Part shown: positions 57,001-64,000 of the stretch, piece after piece
Layout: each line of letters begins with the position of its first letter
Numbering within the stretch: position 1 is the first letter of the stretch
Source: a bacterium 1XD8-76
Lineage (GTDB): Bacteria > Bacillota > Clostridia > Lachnospirales > Lachnospiraceae
DNA length: 64,000 nucleotides
Direction: 5' to 3'
NCBI GenBank assembly: GCA_003611955.1
Contig: RAZE01000022.1
Span: forward strand, 1-64,000
Position numbers and translations under genes: made by a program
The notes under the pieces: model-generated
Seen by the model: the letters and a program-made list of their open reading frames with translations, nothing else
What the model was told of the DNA's origin: nothing
The model's database searches: none

Positions 57001-57266
57001 AGTAACCCTTCCTCCTTCATTCTTTCTTCACATGCGCAGACAATCTCGAAAAAATCATTTCCCAGATATGATGTGTCTAATCCAACCCGACAGTGAATAT
57101 GCGCGCCCCCCATTCCCATGTCGGAAAACTGTCTTATCTGTTCCAATAAAAGAGCTTTGTCCAGATGACAGTTCCAGGCCCAGAATGGCGTCCCCCTGTA
57201 CTCGGCAGAAGGATTCCGAAATAGTGCCGGATCCAATTTTTTATCTTTCGCTCTCTTGTAAAGCAT
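54084..57266 (-). CDS. large GH106-like glycoside hydrolase
   Basis: This 1060-residue protein starts with FRNPSAEYRGTPFWAWNCHLD, then QIRQFSDMGMGGAHIHCRVGLDTSYLG and LYDEDRWPSGSAGG, a barrel pattern seen in GH106-type alpha-L-rhamnosidases and related uncharacterised families. The middle has IFTDEPQFAHKERLEE, with acidic residues possibly at the active site. C-terminal beta-sandwich regions (about 780-1050) look carbohydrate-binding, with the QGLPFYAGNLIYE motif. No signal peptide is present, so it acts inside the cell. The family assignment is moderate; the substrate is unknown. Confidence 0.75.
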   Translation of the reverse strand: MLYKRAKDKKLDPALFRNPSAEYRGTPFWAWNCHLDKALLLEQIRQFSDMGMGGAHIHCRVGLDTSYLGNDFFEIVCACEERMKEEGLLCWLYDEDRWPSGSAGGLVTREEKYRMRFLVLEPQEVLEEKEKGYMAAAKAVRSGKRTFLGYYAVRLNEEGYLESYRRLDKVPYELQKGKDTQIWCAWLEISGNTPWFNNQSYVNTLDKDSVERFIELTHESYYRHLGKDFGTEIPAIFTDEPQFAHKERLEEPFQKKPVILPFTDDFENTFVKRYGKSILDHLPELVWDRGKDMVSAARYLYHRHLCERFSEAYGDNIGEWCENHGICLTGHMMNEWTLHSQTMAVGEVMRPMMNFGLPGIDMLCDRRELSTAKQAQSLAHQMGREGVASEIYGVTGWDFDFRGHKLAGDWQAALGVTVRIPHLTWASMEGEAKRDYPASIGYQSPWYREYHVLEDYFARLNTVLTRGKTKVRVGVIHPVESYWLYWGCRSQGAEIREALEEQFESIISWLLYGLIDFDFISEMVLEELGERGDSEYFRVGRSEYEVILVPGCMTLRNNTYQHLEQFWQSGGKVIFVGEPPLFEEGQRTDRMVKLAEKCGKIPFRRDRVLSILEPYRDVEVWSESADGDDPTRIKHRESGKRTKNMFYQLREEAERKWIFLCHVNKPQNKDITYMEKLTIFIRGEYRPRLYDAQTGEIRETTADYQKGRTILTAYVSVYDSLLFELEPLRQEQKRGKASIGSVRIFPAERKKRLPEPEKIVLEEENCCLLDMAEYAFDDGEWQEEEELLKIDNRFRQKLNYPMRMEALAQPWATKGKEDREHLLKLRFEICTKKSIFRTFLAVEHPEEMKVELNGCAVETDDAGWYVDRSIRKICLGSLKKGKNVLELQIPFGEKTNVEWAYLLGEFGVEIRGKKAVLTDYPARIYYGDYTAQGLPFYAGNLIYETNLCTGEGDLWLEIPGYRGALLQVELDGKIKKNLIYAPYRLNFEKVSAGEHKVCIKVYGNRANAFGAVHHTDHTETWYGPNLWRTEGAKWAYEYQLTPMGVLTTPLYWQTEREKNE

Positions 57267-57319
57267 GTCATTTCCCCCATATCTTCCACAATTTATTGCG
57301 CAGTACCGAAATTTGTGTC

Positions 57320-57360
57320 AAAAAAATGGAGAGTATTCCAAAAATACTTTGCGAATACCC
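57320..57360 (-). terminator. terminator or attenuator between binding protein and GH gene
   Basis: GAGTATTC (57331-57338) pairs with GAATACCC (57353-57360), one G-U, over a 14-base loop; seven Ts follow after four bases on the minus strand. As in the alpha-galactoside locus, it would give more binding protein than downstream enzymes. Confidence 0.5.
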
Positions 57361-57379
57361 CCCTTCATCCATCACTTGT

Positions 57380-58747
57380 TTACTTTACCTGCTCAAACTT
57401 TAACTGCATCGCATTTATTACATCCTCCGCATTCGCGTCTCCCGCAATAACTTCCTGGAACTTTGAAGTGAGTTCATCGCTGACTCCGCTCGGCCACGCA
57501 TTGTTCAGGTTATAGATCGTCGACAGACCGTCGTATCTCTGCATATACTCCTGAATCATTTCCCGCTCATCGGACAGACTTTTATGCACCGGAATATTGT
57601 CATTAGACGCTGCCCACGCCTCAAATAACGGCGTTCCTTCTGTAAACCAGTAATTCAGGACTGCTTTAATCGCTTCCTCGCGTCCTTCATTTGCACCTGC
57701 AAAGATCCCCTCCGCCGGCGTCAGGTTATACACAAGTTCTTCCCCATTTTCATTTGACGGCAGCATGAAGATTCCTCTTTCAAATTCTGCTGCCCCGTTG
57801 GCCATCAGCGCTTCCCATCCAAAGCTTCCGTCAAAAGTCATCGCTGCTCTTCCATCGATAAAGGCTTGTCTTGCCTGATCATGTGATAATCCCAGAGTAT
57901 CTTCCATAACATATCCGTTATCATACAGATATTGATATTTCTCTACCGTTTCCCTCCAGCCGTCATCTGTAAATTTCGTCTCGCCTGTGTAAAGCTGACT
58001 GTCAAAATCAGGATTGTCATTATAGATGCAGGATGCCCCCATCATATATGTGCCAAACTGAATTACATATGCATCTTTATCACCCATAACGATCGGTGTA
58101 ATACCCTTCTCTTTCAACGCATCACAGCAGGCAAGAAATTCTTCCCAGTTCATCGGAACTTCTGTGATTCCGGCTTCCTCAAAAAGAGACTTATTGTACC
58201 ATGTTGTGAGGAAACTGGATCCCAGCGGCACTGCGTAATTCTTCCCATCAAACGAAAACGCTCCCGTCATGTCTTCTCTGAAATCGCCAATACATTTTAA
58301 ATCGCTCAGTTCCAGACAATATCCCGCCTCTACCAACGGTTCCGCCTGTTTGTTTGGCCACCACTCAAATATGTCAGGCCCCTCACCGCTTGCAAACTTC
58401 ATCTGCACCGTGGATTTAAAATTGTCGCTCGGAAGTTCCTCCACCTCAATTGTGATTCCCGGGAACTGTTCGTTCACCATTTCCGGCAGAGTCTCATTAT
58501 AAAACTCATTTTCGCCGCCGGTAATAAACATAAAATTCAGTGTAACATCTTCCCCTTCATATGTGAAACCGGAATCCTCCTGCTGCTCCACCTGCTCTTC
58601 TGACTGTTCCGCCTCCTGGCTTTCCGGCTGTTCCTCCGCCTTCGTCTCATCAGGAGCACTTCCTGTCTCATTGCTGGCACAGCCAGTCAAGAGCATAGTC
58701 CCCATCACGCTGACTGCCAGAAGACAACTCACAAACTTTTTCCTCAT
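57380..58747 (-). CDS. sugar ABC transporter substrate-binding lipoprotein
   Basis: The 455-residue precursor has a signal peptide with lipobox LLTGC (Cys23), an acidic E/Q-rich linker (about 27-60) and a family 1 solute-binding domain with YAVPLGSSFLTTWYNKSLFEEAG. It probably feeds the permeases encoded at the right window edge, with an ATPase from elsewhere. The ligand is unknown, but the downstream GH suggests an oligosaccharide or glycoside. AAGGAG seven bases before the ATG fits. Direct repeats precede its promoter. Confidence 0.93.
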   Translation of the reverse strand: MRKKFVSCLLAVSVMGTMLLTGCASNETGSAPDETKAEEQPESQEAEQSEEQVEQQEDSGFTYEGEDVTLNFMFITGGENEFYNETLPEMVNEQFPGITIEVEELPSDNFKSTVQMKFASGEGPDIFEWWPNKQAEPLVEAGYCLELSDLKCIGDFREDMTGAFSFDGKNYAVPLGSSFLTTWYNKSLFEEAGITEVPMNWEEFLACCDALKEKGITPIVMGDKDAYVIQFGTYMMGASCIYNDNPDFDSQLYTGETKFTDDGWRETVEKYQYLYDNGYVMEDTLGLSHDQARQAFIDGRAAMTFDGSFGWEALMANGAAEFERGIFMLPSNENGEELVYNLTPAEGIFAGANEGREEAIKAVLNYWFTEGTPLFEAWAASNDNIPVHKSLSDEREMIQEYMQRYDGLSTIYNLNNAWPSGVSDELTSKFQEVIAGDANAEDVINAMQLKFEQVK

Positions 58748-58806
58748 CCGTTTTCTCCTTCCTGTTTCTTATAGTTTTTTGATAGGTTTATCCTAGCATA
58801 TGTCCG

Positions 58807-58837
58807 GTAACTTTTTTGAACATAATCAGTAACTTTT
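58807..58837 (-). promoter_or_regulatory. direct repeats before the binding-protein gene
   Basis: Two copies of GTAACTTTT (plus strand, 58807-58815 and 58829-58837) lie 22 bases apart, 13 of 16 surrounding bases matching. A TGC-TAGGAT extended -10 candidate follows downstream on the minus strand near 58790. Spacing of about two helical turns is typical of AraC-family half-sites, so the adjacent YesN-type regulator is the likely binder. Confidence 0.45.
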
Positions 58838-58850
58838 CTGTCACAGGCAA

Positions 58851-59615
58851 TCACCCGGCGAAACTCTCCGGCCGCACTCCAAAAACTCTTTCTGCTGTTT
58901 TATGAAAAATATCCTCTTTCCATTGGGGATGCCTTTCCAATATCGTATTATATTTTGCCAGTTCTGTCGGTATCTGTAGAGGAGAGTCGGAAGAAAACAT
59001 TACTTTTTTGCCTTCCAGAGCACAGAGCGCCTTATAAGTCTCGCCAATTCCACACCCGCTCGGTTCCAGGTAAACCTGTTCAAATTCTAAAGCCAGCTGT
59101 ATCGCCTGGTCTGCAAAAAATCCATTCCCGAGATGGGCTATGATCATTTTTACATCCGGATATCGCATGGCTGCCTTTTTCAGTTTTACCGGATCGGCAA
59201 AAGGAATTCCATAACCCGTATGTACCATCACCGGCACCTGCAGCTTTCTCGCATTTTCAAACACGAATAGGGCATCTTTTGATTCAGGATCTACAGCGTG
59301 ACCTGCCGGAGTCAGCTTCAGTCCTACAAATCCCAGCTCTTTTATACAGCGTTCAGCCTCCGAGGCATAATCTTTCGGTGTAAAATGCGGATTAATAGAA
59401 GCCATCCCCCAGTAATTTTTATATTTCCTGCAAAAATCACTGACTCTGTTATGATACTGCCTCGTGATCTCCAGATATGGCCTGCCGATAAAAGGCTGTA
59501 CAATTCCTCCTGTTATTCCATATTTTTGATTATTCTCAGACAGATCCTCCTCCGTATGAACACAGTCAAAAACAACATCCTCTCCCAAATGTGAATGTGC
59601 ATCCAGAATCATCAT
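58851..59615 (-). CDS. amidohydrolase family 2 protein
   Basis: The 254-residue TIM-barrel hydrolase has the metal-binding DAHSHLGED near the N-terminus, VMVHTGYGIP, IIAHLGNG and MFSSDSPLQIP, the order expected for the PF04909 family. Members include decarboxylases and lactonases acting on aromatic or sugar-derived acids. It overlaps the regulator stop by four bases, so it is co-expressed with the kinase and regulator. It may hydrolyse a lactone or related product in the pathway; substrate unknown. Confidence 0.85.
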   Translation of the reverse strand: MMILDAHSHLGEDVVFDCVHTEEDLSENNQKYGITGGIVQPFIGRPYLEITRQYHNRVSDFCRKYKNYWGMASINPHFTPKDYASEAERCIKELGFVGLKLTPAGHAVDPESKDALFVFENARKLQVPVMVHTGYGIPFADPVKLKKAAMRYPDVKMIIAHLGNGFFADQAIQLALEFEQVYLEPSGCGIGETYKALCALEGKKVMFSSDSPLQIPTELAKYNTILERHPQWKEDIFHKTAERVFGVRPESFAG

Positions 59616-61132
59616 TTGCCTTCTCTCCTTTTTTTCCTGTACTCCTGAGGTGTCTCCCCCATAATCTTTTTAAATACCTTAAAAAAATATTTGGGATTGG
59701 CATACCCCACTTCCCCCGATATCATTTCAATACTGAGCATGGAGTCCGATAAAAGCCGTTTGGCATGATCCATCCTTATTTTTGTCAGATAATCATTAAA
59801 ACTGATCCCGTTTTCCTTCAGTATATTGCGGCATACAGACGGAGTCACATATATATTCATTGCTATTGTGGATAAAGTTATTTTCTGGTTATAATTTTTT
59901 TGAATGTAACTATCGATCACTTCAAATAAATCCTGTTCCTGCTCTTCTGCCACCGACTGAAAAATAAGAGTTATATATCCGGATATCTCCCGCCTCATTC
60001 TGCTCAGATCTTTTTCAAAGACATATCTGGTATCGAAATATTTCATAATATCATCTTTTTCTATATTCTTCATCTCTGCATAATCGTTTACTTTCCTCAC
60101 CATATACTCACAGGTTTTTCTTATATCTCCCAAAGTATATTGTGAAATGTCCATATTTTCAAAAAAACGATTCATCACAGGCACTATCTCTCCCGTATCA
60201 TATCTCATCCTGTTAAACCACTCGTCCATGCATTCATGGGAATATATGAAATTATGTTTTGATTCTTTTCCGCTATATAATACCTGTTGCGTTTCTCCCG
60301 CGTAGATTTCACGCAGAGCCCTGTCATTTTCTTTCCTGAGCATATTTAATTTAAAAATATCTTCTGCAGTGCGACTGATTACACAGATAATATTTTCGTC
60401 CTCATATTGCATGAGCAGTTCCTTTGTAATCTGCTCCGCCTTCCACTTCAAATAGTTTTCCCATTCCGTCCCGGTATACAGCAGGATAAAGTATTGATAT
60501 TTTGCAGATGAATTTTTTATTACTGACCATTTCACACTGCCTGCGTCTTCCTGGCAGATCGAATAACTGATTTTATACGCATCTTCACTTCTGCATATAA
60601 CGGAGATCAAACACAGGCAGGTCTGCTCAAAACGGCCCGCTTCCTTCGCTGACATTTCATACGAATCCCCCAAAATCAGTTCCTGCAGCGCTCTGTTATT
60701 ATCCTCCATCTCCAATAGCCTCATCTTTGCTTCTGTCGTCGCAATTTTGCTATGCCGTTCGATCTCCCGCACTGCTTTTTCGAGCTGCCTGGCTATTTCC
60801 TCCGAGGAAAACGGCTTTAGAACATATCCGATCACCTGGGATTCGATAGCTTTATGCATATATTTAAAATCTTTAAAGCTGCTGAGCACAATAACCGGCT
60901 GTCTCATCCCGTCTTTTCTGAGCGTCTCCAAAAACTGAACGCCATCCATTTTGTTCATTTTCATGTCCGTGATGACGATGTCAGGGTTGTTCTCTCTCAC
61001 CAGTTCCAGACCTGCAAGACCATTTTCCGCTTCTCCCACGCATAGATATGGACTGTTTTCAATATCGCTGATTTTTTTGATTAATCCTTTTCGGATAATA
61101 GCTTCGTCATCAATTATAATATAAGAGTACAT
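59612..61132 (-). CDS. YesN-type response regulator with AraC output domain
   Basis: From the ATG at 61132 the protein has about 506 residues: receiver domain (IIIDDEAIIRKGL, VITDMKMNKMDGVQF, VLKPFSSEE), a long middle region and an AraC HTH pair (STIAMNIYVTPSVCRNILKENG and ISGEVGYANPKYFFKVFKKIMGETPQEYR). AAGGG seven bases before supports this start; a GTG at 61156 overlaps the kinase stop. It likely controls the binding-protein, GH and dehydrogenase genes downstream. Confidence 0.92.
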   Translation of the reverse strand: MYSYIIIDDEAIIRKGLIKKISDIENSPYLCVGEAENGLAGLELVRENNPDIVITDMKMNKMDGVQFLETLRKDGMRQPVIVLSSFKDFKYMHKAIESQVIGYVLKPFSSEEIARQLEKAVREIERHSKIATTEAKMRLLEMEDNNRALQELILGDSYEMSAKEAGRFEQTCLCLISVICRSEDAYKISYSICQEDAGSVKWSVIKNSSAKYQYFILLYTGTEWENYLKWKAEQITKELLMQYEDENIICVISRTAEDIFKLNMLRKENDRALREIYAGETQQVLYSGKESKHNFIYSHECMDEWFNRMRYDTGEIVPVMNRFFENMDISQYTLGDIRKTCEYMVRKVNDYAEMKNIEKDDIMKYFDTRYVFEKDLSRMRREISGYITLIFQSVAEEQEQDLFEVIDSYIQKNYNQKITLSTIAMNIYVTPSVCRNILKENGISFNDYLTKIRMDHAKRLLSDSMLSIEMISGEVGYANPKYFFKVFKKIMGETPQEYRKKRREGK

Positions 61133-61152
61133 CTCCCCACCCTTCCCATATC

Positions 61153-62931
61153 TCACCGTATTTTAAGAGGAAGCAAAATAAGAACCTTCAATCCGCCGTC
61201 TTCCCTGCTGTAGAGTTCCAGCCCATACTCTTTTGAATATGCGATCTGAATTCTTCTCTGGATATTCATAAGTCCTATACTATGCCCGCTTTCCGTCATC
61301 TCTTCTTCCGCTGTATAGCTGTCAATTTTTTCCTGCGAAATTTTTCTCCGAATATCATTCCTTTCTTTCTCCGTTATAAATTTTCCGGGATTCTCTACTT
61401 TTATGCATAATTTCTCTCCCGATTCTTCCGCACTGATTTTTATCCACCATGCTCTTTCCTCGTCAACCAGTCCGTGCTCAATACAATTTTCAACGATCGG
61501 CTGTAAAATGAATTTCAATACCCTGTGCGTTTTCAACTCTTCCGGAATTTCCTCTATCACTTTAATTTCATTGCCAAATCGTATCTCCTGTATTTTTACA
61601 TACTTGCGGATATTATCCATTTCTGTATCCAAAGTTTCCTCCGTCCGCTCAAAGTCAATGCTATAATGAAGCATATTTCCAAGTAATTTTGACATTTGCG
61701 CAATCTGCCTGTTTCCATCTAATTCAGCAAGACTGTTAATGTTTTCCAGCGTATTAAACAAAAAATGAGAATTAATCTGGCTCATCAGTCCATTCAGCTT
61801 TTCTTTTAATAGAAGAATTTGGCTGACATACTGTTCCTGTATCAGTTCCTGAATACGCGTTATCATTTTATAAAATTTATTGTAGAGTATACCTATCTCG
61901 TCTTTCCGTTTCTGCATCTTAGTCGGAAGTTTAAATTCTGTCTCCGGGACCTGAAGCATCAACACGGACAGTTTTACGATCGGATCTATAAAGTGTTTCT
62001 CGATCACCAGCACAGAGACAATAATAAAAAACACACATACGATCAGAAGCCATATCAAATTCCATATATTTTTCTCATACAGTTCATTTAGTTCTTCCAC
62101 TCCATATCTGGAAACCAGTTTCCAGTCATTAACTCCCAATGTATGATACACTATCCCTCCGTTTCTGACATCTATAACTCCCTGATCCGAGTTTTGTATG
62201 ATCTCTTTTTCCCCGGCACTAAACTCCATATCTCCTATAATCCGGTATAGAATTTCCCCATCATCTCCCATCACCAGCACTCCGTCGTCAAAAACGGCAT
62301 CCCTGTCCAAGCCTTCTATCACTTTGTTGTTACAAACAACTGCAATATACGCTATCCTTGTTCCTTTCTCGTCCGCAACAGGGCGGATTTCCAAAATATA
62401 TTTACCTGCTACCCTCTTATTGGGAGACTCCCAGAACGTCACCAATCTGTATAGATTTCGTTCTTTCATACTTAGATACCAATCACTCTGTTCATAATCT
62501 GTCTCCAAATAAAACTCTTTTGATTTCGTATAAGAATAGGTATATCCCTTTTCCGTAAAAAGATATACCCCTTCCACATATTTATTATTACAAATCAAAT
62601 TATTACAGATATAGATATATTCCCTGTAATTTGTCAGTCGCTGCATGGCAGTCGGCCCAATATTTTCTGTTTCCATATCCGCAATCGACTGAATACAGTA
62701 TTTGTTATCATATCTGCTGTGTATCAGCGATACCACAAGTTCATCGATCTCCTGCAATGCGTTATCAATCTGATAGGCCGCCTTTTCGGTCTCGCTTTTT
62801 GCCGCAAATCTTGTCTGCTCATCATAAAACTGATAAAAGTTTTTAATATGCAGATAAAACAGGATAAGAACCGGCACAATCGAGACGAACAACAAGCCTA
62901 CGGTAAATTTTGTTTTGAGGCTTTTTCTCAT
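61153..62931 (-). CDS. YesM-type sensor histidine kinase
   Basis: The 592-residue kinase has a TM at about 8-28, an extracytoplasmic sensor domain, a second TM at about 290-310, a HAMP-like segment and a His_kinase domain with QINSHFLFNTLENINSLAEL, where the His is the phospho-acceptor. The C-terminal ATPase part contains QPIVENCIEHGL. It lies 16 bases after the permease gene and overlaps the regulator, so transporter and sensor are made together. Confidence 0.92.
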   Translation of the reverse strand: MRKSLKTKFTVGLLFVSIVPVLILFYLHIKNFYQFYDEQTRFAAKSETEKAAYQIDNALQEIDELVVSLIHSRYDNKYCIQSIADMETENIGPTAMQRLTNYREYIYICNNLICNNKYVEGVYLFTEKGYTYSYTKSKEFYLETDYEQSDWYLSMKERNLYRLVTFWESPNKRVAGKYILEIRPVADEKGTRIAYIAVVCNNKVIEGLDRDAVFDDGVLVMGDDGEILYRIIGDMEFSAGEKEIIQNSDQGVIDVRNGGIVYHTLGVNDWKLVSRYGVEELNELYEKNIWNLIWLLIVCVFFIIVSVLVIEKHFIDPIVKLSVLMLQVPETEFKLPTKMQKRKDEIGILYNKFYKMITRIQELIQEQYVSQILLLKEKLNGLMSQINSHFLFNTLENINSLAELDGNRQIAQMSKLLGNMLHYSIDFERTEETLDTEMDNIRKYVKIQEIRFGNEIKVIEEIPEELKTHRVLKFILQPIVENCIEHGLVDEERAWWIKISAEESGEKLCIKVENPGKFITEKERNDIRRKISQEKIDSYTAEEEMTESGHSIGLMNIQRRIQIAYSKEYGLELYSREDGGLKVLILLPLKIR

Positions 62932-62947
62932 TTTTCCCCTCCGAAAA

Positions 62948-63781
62948 TCAACCTTTTACCGCCCCTACTGTCAATCCTCCCACAAACTGTTTCTGGAGGA
63001 CTGAATACGCAATCAGCATCGGCAGAGCACTCAAAAAACAGGCGGCAAACAACATCGTCCACTGTGTCGGTTTCTGCATATCCCCGAGAAAAGACAACAT
63101 AACCAGCGGTAGTGTTTTTTTCGTGGATGTGGATAAAAACAGCATGGATAAAAAGAAGTCATTCCAGATCGGCACCCCCTGGGTAATAATAATGGAGGCC
63201 AGCACCGGCTTTGTGAGCGGCACCACAATTTTTAAAAAGGTCTTAATCTGGCTGGCACCATCTATTCTCGCTGCTTCTTCCAATGCCAACGGCACACCGG
63301 ACTTCACAAAATTAGTATATACAAAAATGGAAAACGGAATCGAAATCGTGACATACATGACAATAGGAGCGATATAACTGTTATTGATTTTAAAGGAGCG
63401 CATAATACTGTAAATCGGAATGATCGACATCTGCGCGGAAATCATCATTCCCGCGAGGAAAAAAATCTGCAAAAACGCAGACATCTTTGTCTTCAGTCTG
63501 GCAAGAGCATATCCTGCCAACGGGGCGACTATAAGCAACGCCGCCACACTGCTGAAAGTGGTTATCACACTGTTTTTTAAAGAACGAAAATAATGCATTT
63601 TACGAAATGCCTCTCTATAGCTTTCCAGTGAAAACTGATTAAACAGCTGCAAAAAAGACGTTCCGTTGTCCGGCGAACGCAGCGAGCCGGACAACGCTAT
63701 CAAAAGCGGCGACAACATTACGGCAAAAAATAAAATAATAATACCGCTGAAAATAATTTCTTTCCATACCGATTTTTTCAT
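62948..63781 (-). CDS. sugar ABC transporter permease (MalG type)
   Basis: The 277-residue permease has six hydrophobic segments, the EAA loop LALEEAARIDGASQIKTFLKIVVPLTKP and the C-terminal LQKQFVGGLTVGAVKG. Its ATG overlaps the stop of the upstream permease (TAATG). It probably works with the lipoprotein at 57380-58747, although regulator and amidohydrolase genes lie between. Confidence 0.93.
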   Translation of the reverse strand: MKKSVWKEIIFSGIIILFFAVMLSPLLIALSGSLRSPDNGTSFLQLFNQFSLESYREAFRKMHYFRSLKNSVITTFSSVAALLIVAPLAGYALARLKTKMSAFLQIFFLAGMMISAQMSIIPIYSIMRSFKINNSYIAPIVMYVTISIPFSIFVYTNFVKSGVPLALEEAARIDGASQIKTFLKIVVPLTKPVLASIIITQGVPIWNDFFLSMLFLSTSTKKTLPLVMLSFLGDMQKPTQWTMLFAACFLSALPMLIAYSVLQKQFVGGLTVGAVKG

Positions 63782-64000
63782 TACATTTCCACCTCCTTCT
63801 TATTAAAGAAAAATAATACGATGCACGAAACCGCCAGAATCACGATAAATGCCGACGCTGCCAGCGCTTCTGCCAGACCATACTGATATTCCACAAATGC
63901 AAGTTTGTATACGCTGTACATAAGCGTACTCGTTGAAGATCCCGGTCCGCCGCCAGTCAGTGTAAACACATAATCGAATGATTTAAATCCGTTTATCAAT
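63781..64000 (-). CDS. sugar ABC transporter permease (MalF type), 3' part
   Basis: Only the last 72 or so codons are in the window, and the reading frame runs off the right edge. FDYVFTLTGGGPGSSTSTLMYSVYKLAF is the characteristic C-terminal loop of MalF/UgpA-type permeases, followed by a last membrane helix and the basic tail FFNKKEVEM. The rest of the gene and the promoter of this operon are beyond the window. Confidence 0.88.
   Translation of the reverse strand, partial: LINGFKSFDYVFTLTGGGPGSSTSTLMYSVYKLAFVEYQYGLAEALAASAFIVILAVSCIVLFFFNKKEVEM

Noticed and set aside
1-64000. CRISPR arrays, transposases, prophage genes or attachment sites
   Set aside because: None was recognised; gene content is housekeeping and carbohydrate metabolism with even strand bias.

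Overview
The window comes from a spore-forming, butyrate-producing clostridium, most likely a Lachnospiraceae gut species. The evidence is an alpha/beta-type small acid-soluble spore protein gene, a ptb-buk butyrate pair, a Clostridia-type S10-spc-alpha ribosomal superoperon, ECF-type riboflavin uptake under an FMN riboswitch, and carbohydrate loci built from ATPase-less ABC importers with YesM/YesN-type two-component systems. I see no prophage, insertion sequence or CRISPR array. Nearly all genes lie on the minus strand; only a CYTH protein gene and ptb-buk are on the plus strand.

Positions 1-9400 are housekeeping. Two tandem tRNA-Ser genes (GGA and UGA) sit beside a tRNA-modification operon, transcribed as YcxB-like, tsaE, tsaB, rimI, rnz, a membrane-anchored hypothetical, tsaD and ispD. 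Next come ribU with its FMN riboswitch and terminator, a SASP gene, a CBS-domain protein, a DJ-1 family protein and, on the plus strand, a CYTH protein.

Positions 9400-30600 are carbohydrate catabolism. A LacI-family gene with a strong promoter and an operator-like palindrome leads an operon with glycogen phosphorylase, 4-alpha-glucanotransferase and a GH31 alpha-glucosidase. Upstream lies a second minus-strand group: MBL hydrolase, Fe-S aldo/keto reductase, GH13 glucosidase and glycerate kinase. A third group is an alpha-galactoside uptake locus: YesM-type kinase, YesN-type regulator, binding protein, two permeases and a GH36 alpha-galactosidase. A 14-bp motif shared by the regulatory regions of the kinase and binding-protein genes is a candidate operator for this regulator.

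Positions 30600-33600 hold a two-TM protein with two Rossmann-like regions and a C-terminal RyR-like domain, a start-less cysteine-containing reading frame, and a phosphofructokinase. Positions 33650-50360 are the ribosomal superoperon from rpsJ down to rplQ, including secY, adk, map, a KOW protein, infA and rpoA. It is driven by a good sigma-A promoter and preceded by a leader of about 310 nt with strong predicted secondary structure. Several internal gaps also hold conserved-looking hairpins.

Positions 50395-53120 hold a bacteriohemerythrin gene divergent from ptb-buk. Positions 53128-64000 are a second, less familiar glycoside locus. In transcription order it runs two permeases (the first cut by the window edge), YesM kinase, YesN regulator, amidohydrolase, binding lipoprotein, a large GH106-like glycoside hydrolase and a D-2-hydroxyacid dehydrogenase. 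The combination suggests uptake and stepwise breakdown of an unusual glycoside whose product is processed by the hydrolase and dehydrogenase. This locus, the RyR-domain protein and the S10 leader are the most interesting parts of the window.
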